Origin: Globodera rostochiensis
Lineage: Eukaryota > Nematoda > Chromadorea > Rhabditida > Heteroderidae
Assembly: GCA_018350325.1 (NCBI GenBank)
Contig: JAEVLN010000025.1
Span: forward strand, 847,799-911,798
Direction: 5' to 3'
Length of the DNA: 64,000 bases
Shown here: piece after piece, positions 55,410 to 64,000 of the stretch
How positions within the stretch are numbered: the first letter of the stretch is position 1
Layout: the number at the start of each line of letters is the position of its first letter
Notes under the pieces: model-generated
What the model was told of the DNA's origin: nothing
The model's database searches: none
Seen by the model: the letters and a program-made list of their open reading frames with translations, nothing else
Position numbers and translations under genes: made by a program

Positions 55410-55446
55410 TATAAATGTCTTTTAGAGGTTGTTTTGCTAAAAGTAA
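55410..55446 (+). promoter_or_regulatory. TATA-type core promoter of the 55.4-kb copy
   Basis: TATAAA at 55410-55415, then TGTCTTTTAGAGGTTGTTTTGC and AAAAGTAA before ATG. The CCCCTAAATTC word is partly lost. Confidence 0.55.
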
Positions 55447-56599
55447 ATGGCAAAGTTTTGGATTTTAATTTTGGTGGCATTCTTTGCAACAAATTCACTG
55501 GACAAAGCCGAATCAGTAAAAGTAAAATTGGAGGAAACGCCACTCAAAACAGTTGATGAAATATTCGTAGATGAATGGTGGGACAATGACAAGGCCGACG
55601 AATGGGATAAAATAACGCTTGAACAAAATGTCCTTCACCAAATCGATCGGCAGAACACCCAAATTGGACAAATTGGACCCGATTCAACTGATCAGAATCC
55701 TCCTCTCACAGAGTCTGATCACTTTGGACAAATTGAACCCAATTCAACTGATCAGAATCCTCCACCTCTCACAGAGTCTGATCACTCTGGACAAATTGAA
55801 TCGAATTCAACTGATCAGCTTGGACAAATTAAACCCAATTCAACTGATCAGAATCCCCCTCTCACAGAGTCTGATCACTCTGATAATGCTAAAATTGATG
55901 AAGAACAGAAGGACATAATAAAAGAACTTTCTTCAAATGAAAAACGTAAAATTATCGACAAATTCCAGGCAATGAAAGATGAATTTAAGCAAAAAGGAAA
56001 ACATTCGAAAAAAGAATGGAATCAAATTGAGGATAAAATTGCTAAATATTTAAAAGTCAGTCGCACAAAAATATACGAATGGAAAAAAGAATTTGGTCTA
56101 AGTCAAAAAAAGACAAAAAATGAGCGACAAATTTTGATAGAGAATTTGATCAAACGAAAGTTGAGTTAAAGCGGGCGGGACTCAAAAACTCTCAAAATGA
56201 ATTAGATAAAACTGTCGCAAAAGAATTGGGCATCAATTTTACAACAATATACAGGTGGAAACAAAAACTTGGCCAAACCAGTGAGTTTTTCGAGCCCAAT
56301 TTTTTTATTTATTTTTTATTTAATTAATCATTCTTTTTACAGAACCACAACATAAATACTCCCAGAACGAACAAAAGGAATTGATGAAACGTTATTATGA
56401 AATTAAGGACAAAAATACTAAAATTAGTGACAAGGACATTGCCAAAAGGCTGAAAATTGGAAAAAACACTTTATATAGATGGAAAAAGCAATTTAAACGA
56501 CAGCAATTCCATCCAAATTCTGTCGATGGACATTCTGTGGAAGTGAATGCCGCGGCAAATGTTCAGGAAATTGGGAACTCGAATTCGGGGGCCATTTAA
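55447..56599 (+). pseudogene. WWD/HTH family copy with one frameshift in module 2
   Basis: Reads MAKFWILILVAFFATN, VDEIFVDEWWDNDKADEWDK, NVLHQIDRQNTQ, then 11- and 9-residue units (one spacer has an extra P: NPPPLTESDH), and module 1 ending IYEWKKEFG. At about 56141-56145 one A is missing in GAGAAATTTGATCA; the frame shifts and ends after 240 residues. Beyond it, module 2 (ELGINFTTIYRWKQKLGQ), the intron from 56281 (GTGAGT...TTTTTACAG) and exon 2 to 56599 are otherwise intact. The loss is therefore recent, or it is a sequencing error. The WWDND N-terminus links it to the tandem copies, and its HTH part shows what those copies lost. Confidence 0.8.
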
Positions 56600-57183
56600 A
56601 TGAATTGTCAATGATTGAAAAACTCACCAAACTTTGGGTGTACTTTTTTCGACCATTTCAAACCCTGAACCCGAACTCGAACAATTTCCAGAATTTTTTT
56701 TTCATTTAATTTTTGATTTGCATTCTGCAAAAACAAATTTCAATGAATGGTTCAGCAACTTCCTTCAATTAACAAATCGGACTTCACGAGGATTGTGGCA
56801 AACGTAAAATGGGAGCAGTGACGTCACCATGTTGGGTGTATCCACAAAGAAAAACTTTGTGGATAAAAACTTTTCCGAAAAGCAATGTTTTTTTGCAAAA
56901 TCAGGAAATTTCTAAAACCAATTTTTGTGCAGTTGGTCTAATTCCAAAACCATTGTTATTTTTGAACTCCTCGCCCTGACGGGAATACATGTAAGAATCG
57001 TGACGAGAATTGACACTTTTTCCATGCCTTGCGTGCAGCGTTAAATAGAAGCGACTTCTTAAATGATACAAAAAAATTGGTTTGGGTATGAAGCTGCGTT
57101 CCTATATTCAATTATAGATATCGAGAAGAATTGAATTGTCTATTGACGAATCGTTTCATTTACTTAGAAAATTGAACATTCAT
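56600..57183. other. Intergenic between two facing family copies
   Basis: No gene seen. The 55.4-kb (plus) and 57.2-kb (minus) copies converge here. Sequence words are mostly unique in the window. Confidence 0.45.
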
Positions 57184-57848
57184 TCAAATGCTCCCCAAAT
57201 TTGAGTTCCCAATTTTCTGAACATTTGCCGCGGCATTCTCTTCCACAAAATGTCCATCGACAGAATTTGGATGAAATTGCTGTCGTTTAAATTGCCTTTT
57301 CCATCTAACTAAAGTATCAATTCCAATTTTCAATATTTTGACAATTTCCTTGTCATTAATTTTACGATTTTTGTCCTTAATTTCATAATAACGTTTCATC
57401 AATTCCTTTTGTTCGCTGTGGGAGTGTTTATGGTTTGGTTCTGTAAAAGTTTAATTAATCTAAATAAATAAATAAATTTGGTCTTGAAATACTCACTGGA
57501 TTGGCCAAGTACACGTTTCCAATTGTAAATTGTCATAAAACTTAGGCCCAACTCTTTCGCGACAGTTTTATCAATTTCGTAATTATATGAGTTTTTGAAT
57601 CCGTCCCGCTTTAACTCGGCTTTTCTTTGATCAAATTTCTCTACCCAATCTTTACGTTCTTCTTTTTCATAGAACACTTTTCGACTTAGGCCAAATTCTG
57701 TTTTCCATTTATATATTTTTTTGCGATTGACTTTTAAATGTTTGCAATTTTATTGTCAATTTAATTCCATTCTTTTTTTTTTGCCGAATATTTTGCTTAG
57801 TTCATCTTTAATTGCGAAGAATTTATCCGATAATTTACGTTTTTTTAG
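57184..57848 (-). pseudogene. WWD/HTH family copy lacking its N-terminal half
   Basis: Minus strand: exon 2 57440-57184 is open (LMKRYYEIKDKNRKINDKEI, LVRWKRQFKRQQFH, GHFVEENAAANVQKIG). Intron 57441-57496 is normal, and exon 1 is recognisable from 57497 to about 57848 (module 2: ELGLSFMTIYNWKRVLGQ). In module 1 there is a TAA (GAATGGAATTAAATTGAC) and one T is missing in AAAATTGC-AAACATTT. The signal peptide, WWD block and repeats are absent: the sequence switches at 57848 to the AT-rich repeat that follows. A dead, 5'-truncated copy. Confidence 0.85.
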
Positions 57849-58335
57849 TTCTTTCTATTGATTGCATTTCTGATTCCATCATTTTGTTTTTTTTGTAATA
57901 TTGCTAATGTGTTTTTGTATTGATTGCATTTCTTATTCGATCATTTTGTTTTTTTTGTAATATTGCTAATGTGTTTTTGTATTGATTGCATTTCTGATTC
58001 CATCATTTTGTTTTTTTTGTAATATTGCTAATGTGTTTTTGTAATGAGTGCATTTCTGATTTCATTGCCAGGAAAACTTTTGTGTTTTTTAATATTGGTT
58101 TGTGTTTTTTAATGGTTGCGTTTCTGATTTCATAATAGTGTGTTTTTTTTTTTGTAATATTGGTAATATTCTTGTAATATCATTGTGTTTTTTTTTGTAA
58201 TATTGCTAATGTGTTTTTGTATAGATTGCATTTCCGATTCCATCATTGTGTTATTGTATATTGCTAATGTGTTTTTGTAATGAGTGCATTTCTGATTTCA
58301 TTGGCAGGAAAACTTTTGTGTTTTTTTTGTGGGGA
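57849..58335. repeat. AT-rich minisatellite E (reverse orientation of 62.4-63.9 kb)
   Basis: Units built from TTTTTTGTAATATTGCTAATGTGTTTTTGTATTGATTGCATTTCTGATTCCATCATTTTG-type words and GAGTGCATTTCTGATTTCATTGCCAGGAAAACTTTTGTG. They are the reverse complement of the units at 62.44-63.87 kb, and both arrays abut the same truncated family copy in mirrored orientation. (Words are given as unit fragments: TAATATTGCTAATGTG, TTGCATTTCTGATTCC, CAGGAAAACTTTTGTG.). Confidence 0.88.
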
Positions 58336-58770
58336 GGTGTTTGGCCATTGAAAATGGCGATCGGAAGAGGAATGTTGCTTTCCCTCCCTCCGTAGCTAGG
58401 CCTAAGCCTAACAAACCCCAAGCCAGGGTAGCTTAGGCCTAAGCTAGGCTTAATCTTAGCTTCAATACGGGGCTGAATCGGCAATCGTGGTGGGCTTCGA
58501 ACCTGTAGCCGCCAAACAGGAATTTTGGAAAAATTTGAATTATCGACCAAATGTTCGAGTTCTAATCCCGCGATTCGGAATTGGAACAGAGGTCTGAATC
58601 GGGTTCTTCGACCCCAAAAACTTGCAAAAACATGTTTTGCATGACAATAATCATTGCCGCATTTTTCGGGAGCCCTCTGGTCGGTTTTGCGGTACATACT
58701 GTAAGGAAGCGAGTGATTCCGCTGGTTGGAAGTGGACTGTTAAAACGCCAGGGCGGGGCCAAAAAATCAT
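58336..58770. other. Intergenic; telomere-like palindrome
   Basis: At about 58398-58450 GCCTAAGCCTAACAAACCCC and GGTAGCTTAGGCCTAAGC form a palindrome of TTAGGC/GCCTAA words related to those at 25.3 and 30.4 kb. No gene is supported. Confidence 0.45.
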
Positions 58771-58842
58771 TTCCCGGTAGCTCAGTTGGATGAGCTGCGC
58801 ACGGATTGGATGGAGGTCGTGGGTTCGAGTCCCACCCGGGGT
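58771..58842 (+). repeat. tRNA-like sequence with intact T-arm
   Basis: TTCCCGG, TA, GCTCAGTTGGATGAGC (D-arm), then GTGGGTTCGAGTCCCAC (perfect T-arm) and CCGGGGT closing an acceptor stem with one mismatch. The anticodon region CACGGATTGGATGGAGGTC cannot form a normal 5-bp stem with a 7-base loop. It shares CACGGATTGGA and the T-arm with the tRNA-like segments of the tandem units, so both come from one tRNA-derived repeat family. Confidence 0.6.
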
Positions 58843-58859
58843 TACCATTTTGCCTATTC

Positions 58860-60050
58860 TTTACTATACGTTTAGATTATTTCGTTCCATGTAAATGCTG
58901 TGAGCAAAACAAAACTAAACAAAAAATATACGGGAAGAATAGAAACAAAAAAACAATTTTCATTAGTAACATTTGTCGTCGCCAAAACGTGTGGGCGCGT
59001 CGCGCCGAAACGGCGGCGCCAAAGCGATATCACGCCGAAACGACACGGCGCCACCGCCGATGGTCGTACCGAAAGCGACCGAAGTCGCGGAACACGGGCT
59101 ACAGATCAGGTCCATTACGAATTCGTCGATAGCTCTAGTAAAAATTTTTTGAAAATTCTGTTTTACGACTGGGGGGAGGAGGTCGGCGGTGCCGATAGGT
59201 GCCGCCAAGAAAACAATTGAATTAGCGTCCAATTTTTATGTAATTGAGTTCTAAAATGAACTAAATATTTTTGAAATGCTATTTTTTATGTCTGATTTGT
59301 TTCATAAAGTTGTAAGAATACTAAAAAGAAGAGTTAAAGCATAAACACAAAATAAAAGATGATATTGCGAGTGGTCTAGAACCTCTACCCAAAATAGCAT
59401 CACCCTAAAAGTTTAACCACTAGGCCATGTTCTAATTATAAATCTATCCTTGAAAACAATTTAAGAAAATCGTCTTAATAAATTTTCCTCCAGCAGTAAA
59501 AAAAAACGGATGCGCCGGATACCCGCGGATATCCGTGAGCATGCCTGTTTTGGGGTTTCGGGACTTTTACGTTAAATGACAACAGACATTTTGTTTTTGT
59601 TTTTTCAAAGTCGATAAAAAGGTGTTTCTAGAGGTATTCGGGGTCAAGCATTCAAATCTGACCTCCAATACGACCGGTTTCGAACCTGCAGCCCAAATTC
59701 GAACAATTTCCAAAAATTTTTTTCGCATTTTCCAAAAAATTTATTTTTGAATGCAGTTGCAGAATAAATAATATCAGATGTCGAGAATATTGATTTCATT
59801 GATTTGATAAGATAATTATTAAAGAATATGATTTATATGGATGCCCATAAATTGTAGGTTGTCATTTATTACTTTCAATTTTAGCATGTTAATTTATTAA
59901 TATTTAAACTTGATTATTTTATTATCTTTTTATTGCAAGAAATTCATTAACACAAAAATAATTGACTAAATTTCCGTAGAAATTATTAAATTAATTAGAA
60001 TTCAATTTAAATCTCACCTAAATTCAGAGGTTGTTTTTTGCTTAAATAAA
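58860..60050. other. Intergenic with SINE-like and element debris; upstream of the 60.05-kb gene
   Basis: Includes GCGCCGAAACGGCGGCGCCA-type sequence at 58995-59100 shared with 62.0-62.1 kb, the dispersed hairpin (GGTCGGCGGTGCCGATAGGT at 59181), a tRNA-like segment at 59366-59436, and the family flank block TGTCATTTATTACTTTCAAT at about 59860. The usual TATAAA is replaced by CAATTTAAAT near 60003, followed by CACCTAAATTCAGAGG. Confidence 0.5.
59366..59436 (-). repeat. tRNA-like SINE head (degraded)
   Basis: Minus strand: TGGCCTAGTGGTTAAAC (A box at about 59417-59427) and AGGTTCTAGACCACTCGC (B box at 59372-59382), 45 bp apart. The hairpin motif lies about 160 bp downstream on the same strand sense, as in the copies near 9.2 and 20.1 kb. 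Confidence 0.5.
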
Positions 60051-61072
60051 ATGGAATTTTGGATTTTAATTTTGTTTTTATTCTTGGCAACAAATTCATT
60101 CGACAAAGCCAAATGCGTAAAGTTGGAGCTCAAAACATTTGATGAAATATTCGGAGAAGGCTGGTCGGACAAAGGTAAAGCCGAAGATTTGAAAACGTCG
60201 CCGCCAACAAACTTTGGACAAAATGTCCATCACCAAATCGACCGGCAGAACACCCAAATTGGACAAATTGAACCCAATTCAACTGATCAGAATCCTCCTC
60301 TAACAGAGTCTGATCACTCTGATAATGCTAAAAATGGCAAAGAACAGAACGAAGTAATGAAAGAAATTACTTCAAGCGAAAATGTTGTTGAAGATGAGCG
60401 TAAACGTAATATTGTTGCTGAATTCCACGCAATTAAAGGCGAATTAAACAAAATAAGAAAATATTCTGATAAAGAAAGAAATCAAATTGAAAGGAAAATT
60501 GCTAAACATTTAAAAGTCAGTCGCTCAAAAATATATAAATGGAAAAAAGAATTTGGCCTAAGTCGAAAAATGCATAATTTCGGCAAAGAAAAAGAAGAAC
60601 ATAAACAGTTGGTAGAGAAATTTGAACAAATGAAAGCCGAGTTAAAGCGGGCCGGATTCAAAAGTTCATATCAAAATGAATTAGATGAAACTGTCGCAAA
60701 AGAAATGGGCCTCAGTTTTATGACAATTTATAGATGGAAACGAAAACTAGACCAAACCGGTGAGTATTTGAGCCCAATTTTATTATTTATTTATATTAAT
60801 TAAAAATTCATTTTACAGCACTAAACCATAGACATTCCTACAGTGAACAAAAAGAATTGATGAAATGTTATTATGAAATTAAAAACGAAAATTCAAAAAT
60901 TAGTGACGCGGACATTGCCAAAATGTTGAATATTGGAGGAGCCACTTTGGTTAGATGGAAAAGGCAATTTAAACAACAGCAATTACATCCAAATTCTGTC
61001 GATGGACATTCTGTGGACGAGAATGCCGCGGCAAATGTTAAGGAAATTGAGGATTCGAATTCGGAGATTTGA
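60051..61072 (+). CDS. WWD/HTH family secreted protein, intact (two exons)
   Basis: Exon 1 60051-60759, intron 60760-60818 (59 bp, GTGAGT...TTTTACAG, phase 1), exon 2 60819-61072; 320 residues. Signal peptide MEFWILILFLFLATNSF, LKTFDEIFGEGWSDKGKAED (the second W of the WWD block is S here), NVHHQIDRQNTQ, one 11-residue unit and NPPLTESDH. Modules end IYKWKKEFG, IYRWKRKLD and LVRWKRQFK; the tail reads GHSVDENAAANVKEIEDSNS. One codon is absent after the start Met compared with MEEFW relatives. The weak TATA-like sequence upstream is unusual for a member with an intact frame. Confidence 0.84.
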
Positions 61073-62236
61073 ATGAAATCAATGATTTGGAAAAAACCGA
61101 CTTAGACATGTCGATTTCAAATGTTTTTAACATAAAACCAAATTTATTCAAAAATAGTTTCACAATGCACCCTTATTTGTGCCTGGTATGAATTCGGACT
61201 TGAATGAAGGCGCAGCAGTTTTCGGCATTTTTGGATTTGTTTGTTTTCCAAATTGATTGAATTGAGTCAAAAAATCGTCGTTCATCTAAAGTTCTGGCTG
61301 TGATGGGATTGCTTGAATGTGGCGCGCCTCTGTGTGAGAAAAGTGCCATTGCCGTCGTTTTTTGGCAAACTCGGACTCCCTGCCTTATTTCTCGCCGATA
61401 TTTTGCCCATCACATTTCATCGGTTTGAAAGCTGTGGTTTGGATAAGCATTGAACGAATTCCGTGTTTCATTTAAAGGGGACCGTTTCCCCGATCATTAA
61501 AGAAACCGGTTCCCCGGCCTTCAAAAGGGGACCGGCCCCTTAACCAACCCATTTCCACTTCCCGAGCCACCGGCCTCAACTTTGAACTGCACTTCGACGG
61601 ACCGAAAGGCCCTGTGCAAATCCCAAACCCGCACAGCTTGGGTGGGATTCGAGACAGTTTTGGCTGGAGTGGGATTCGGACCGAAGCGTTTTGAATGATT
61701 ATGAAAACAAAATTGATTATTTGGAATTTTTGAAAAATTGTTCAAATTTGGTTCAAGGTCAAAATTGGCAGAATGGATGTTAGAATTGTAGTCTACGCCC
61801 CTAAATTCGATAAAAACACTTTTTTCCCGACTTTTAATAATCACTAATCTACTGACGCATTTTCCACTGACGCATTTTCCGCTCACCGACCGGAGGATTT
61901 TGGATATTCTGGAAAGATCCCCATAACATTAATATTAAAAAATAATAATTTTTTTTCCATTAATGATTTGTCGGAATCAAAATAATTTTTTTTTGTGTGT
62001 GTGGGTGCCGAACTGGTCGCACCGAAACAATACCGCGCCGAAACGACACGGCGCCAAAACGACACGGCGCCAAAACGGCGGCGCCGAACTGACCCAGACC
62101 ACGTGTTCCGTGATCCCGGGTTTGAATAAAAAACAGATTGGAATTGTTCCAAAGTTAATGAAAAATCAACAATCTAGTTACGGATAAAGCCGAAATATCA
62201 AGCGTTAAAAGATTTCCAAACATACAAACATTCATT
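61073..62236. other. Intergenic; G/C-richer stretch and element debris
   Basis: 61300-61680 is less AT-rich with GGGACCG/CGGTCCC inverted words at about 61479-61540 but no supported gene. 61855-61890 has TGACGCATTTTCC direct repeats. 62015-62120 holds GCACCGAAACAATACCGCGC, CGACACGGCGCCAAAACG and CCGAACTGACCCAGACC, matched at 34.4 and 59.0 kb. Confidence 0.45.
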
Positions 62237-62355
62237 CAAATAATCCCCGAATTCGAATTCCCAATTTACTTGAACATTTGCCGCGGCATTCTCTTCCACA
62301 GAAAGTCCATCGACAGAATTTGGATGAAATTTCTGTCGTTTAAATTGCTGTCGTA
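62237..62355 (-). pseudogene. WWD/HTH family fragment (end of exon 2)
   Basis: Minus strand encodes FKRQKFHPNSVDGLSVEENA, AANVQVN-type sequence corresponding to the C-terminal tail, followed by the 3' flank that also follows the 34.5-kb gene (GAAATCTTTATTCG against GAAATCTTTTAACG). Cut upstream at about 62355. Confidence 0.75.
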
Positions 62356-62439
62356 CTGCTCCATCTCTTTATTAAGCAGCGCCATCATTTCGAGTACCGA
62401 TCTGAGTCCAATCATTAACAAACAATATAAAAATCATGG

Positions 62440-63866
62440 AAATCAGAAATGCATTCATCGTAAAACACAAAACATCATTCATTACTTGAACAAATACAAA
62501 CACACACTCATAGAAATAGAAAAGCACAAATAAAAAACACAAAAGTTTTCCTGGCAATAAAAGCAGAAATGCACTCATTACAAAAACACATTAGCAATAC
62601 TATAAAAATACACAATGATATTACAAAAATATTACCAATATTACAACAAAAAAAGCACACTATGATGAAATCAGAAACGCAACCATTAAAAACACAAACC
62701 AATATTAAAAAACACAAATTTTTCCTGGCAATGAAATCAGAAATGCACTCATTACAAAAACACATTAGCAATATACAAAAAAACAATGATGGAATCGGAA
62801 ATGCAATCAATACAAAAACACATTAGCAATATTACAAAAATACCCAATGATATTACAAAAATATTACCAATATTACAACAAAAAAACACACTATTATGAA
62901 ATCAGAAACGCAACCATTAAAAAACCAATATTAAAACACAAAAGTTTTCCTGCCAATGAAATCAGAAATGCACTCATTACAAAAACACATTAGCAATATA
63001 CAAAAAAACACAATGATGGAATCAGAAATGCAATAAATAGAAAAACACATTAGCAATACTAAAAAAATACACAATGATATTACAAAAATATTACCAATAT
63101 TACAACAAAAAAAGCACACTATGATGAAATCAGAAACGCAACCATTAAAAAACACAAACCATATTAAACACAAAAGTTTTCCTGGCAATGAAATCAGAAA
63201 CGCAACCATTAAAAACCAACACAAAAGTTTTCTTGGCAATGAAAGCAGAAATGCACTCATTACAAAAACACATTAGCAATATACAAAAAAACACAATGAT
63301 GGAATCAGAAATACAATCAATACAAAAACACATTAGCAATATTACAAAAATACCCAATGATATTACAAAAATATTACCAATATTACAACAAAAAAACACA
63401 CTATTATGAAATCAGAAACGCAACCATTAAAAAACCAATATTAAAACACAAAAGTTTTCCTGCCAATGAAATCAGAAATGCACTCATTACAAAAAGACAT
63501 TAGCAATATACAAAAAAAGACAATGATGGAATCGGAAATGCAATCAATAGAAAAATACATTAGCAATATTACAAAAAAAAAACACAATGATATTACAAGA
63601 ATATTACCAATATTACAAAAAAAAACACACTATTATGAAATCAGAAACGCAACCATTAAAAAACACAAACCAATATTAAAAAACACAAAAGTTTTCCTGG
63701 CAATGAAATCAGAAATGCACTCATTACAAAAACACATTAGCAATATTACAAAAAAAACACAATGATGGAATAAGAAATGCAATCAATACAAAAACACATT
63801 AGCAATATTACAAAAAAAACAAAATGATGGAATCAGAAATGCAATCAATATAAAGAACTAAAAAAA
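62440..63866. repeat. AT-rich minisatellite E, long array
   Basis: About 25 irregular units with the words CACATTAGCAATATTACAAA, ACAATGATGGAATCAGAAAT, GCAATCAATACAAAAA and CACAAAAGTTTTCCTGGCAA. Blocks of about 230-290 bp are repeated at a higher order (for example 62770, 63000, 63290, 63520). The many short open frames rich in K, N, I and H words (MHSLQKHISN) are artefacts of the repeat. Confidence 0.9.
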
Positions 63867-64000
63867 CATAAATTATCGATAAATTCTTCGCAATTAAAGA
63901 TGAATTAAGCAAAATATTCGGCAAAAAAAAAGAATGGAATTAAATTGACAATAAAATTGCAAACATTTAAAAGTCAATCGCAAAAAAATATATAAATGGA
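63867..64000 (+). pseudogene. WWD/HTH family copy lacking its N-terminal half, cut by the window end
   Basis: Starts ATCGATAAATTCTTCGCAAT and continues to the WKW-encoding ATATATAAATGGA at the edge. It carries the same TAA (GAATGGAATTAAATTGAC) and the same missing T (AAAATTGCAAACATTT) as the minus-strand copy at 57.2-57.8 kb. The two are therefore mirror duplicates of one already broken copy. Confidence 0.85.

Noticed and set aside
58771..58842. Functional tRNA gene
   Set aside because: D- and T-arms are good, but a normal anticodon arm cannot be drawn and the same odd anticodon region recurs in repeat copies at 41-52 kb; treated as tRNA-derived repeat.
62569..63765. Short frames rich in MHSLQKHISN and the antisense LLMCFCNECIS words
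   Set aside because: Products of the AT-rich minisatellite E units in sense and antisense.

Overview
The window is AT-rich eukaryotic DNA. The best guess is a plant-parasitic nematode of the cyst-nematode type. The grounds are short introns (about 41-60 bp) with GTGAGT donors and TTTTACAG-like acceptors, a large young family of small signal-peptide proteins, a SPRY-domain remnant, short TTAGGC-like (nematode telomere-type) tracts and dense non-autonomous transposons. No bacterial gene organisation, operon or CRISPR array is seen. Species assignment is inference.

The dominant content is one multigene family, here called the WWD/HTH family. An intact member has a signal peptide, an F-D-E-I-F-G-E-G-W-W-D block, a glutamine-rich NVHHQIDRQNTQ linker, tandem 11-residue repeats (LGQIEPNSTDQ type, with 9-residue NPPLTDSDQ spacers), two helix-turn-helix-like modules in exon 1, a small phase-1 intron, and a third module plus a conserved C-terminal tail in exon 2. 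Six members look intact (10.8, 26.0, 31.2, 35.5-, 37.6 and 60.1 kb). Others are frameshifted, truncated or fragmentary (2.2-, 4.5-, 6.2, 27.9-, 32.8-, 33.4-, 55.4, 57.2-, 62.2- and 63.9 kb). No known name is claimed for the family.

From 39.7 to 54.6 kb a unit of about 2.6-2.8 kb is tandemly repeated five times. Each unit holds the right end of a hAT-like element, a 129-137 bp hAT-like MITE, tRNA-like sequences, a promoter region and a family gene that ends inside its 11-residue repeats, so all three HTH modules are missing. The copies differ mainly in repeat number. The last copy has lost its promoter, signal peptide and start codon by a deletion that fuses a tRNA-like sequence to codon ~20, and its repeat array is the longest.

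The other regions are as follows. Minisatellites lie at 0.25-1.8, 3.85-4.5 and 28.3-28.9 kb, and AT-rich repeats at 57.8-58.3 and 62.4-63.9 kb. A multi-exon gene of unknown function lies on the minus strand at 13.1-17.45 kb, with reading phases that agree across most exon joins. A broken retroelement gag lies at 18.5-21.1 kb, split by a TIR element. A small membrane-protein gene is at 22.06-22.6 kb and a SPRY fragment at about 24 kb. Several TIR elements have recognisable target-site duplications, two of them confirmed by empty sites inside the window. hAT transposase remnants, tRNA-headed SINE-like elements with a conserved hairpin, and several inverted duplications complete the picture. The window reads as a fast birth-and-death locus in which transposon debris and gene copies have duplicated together.
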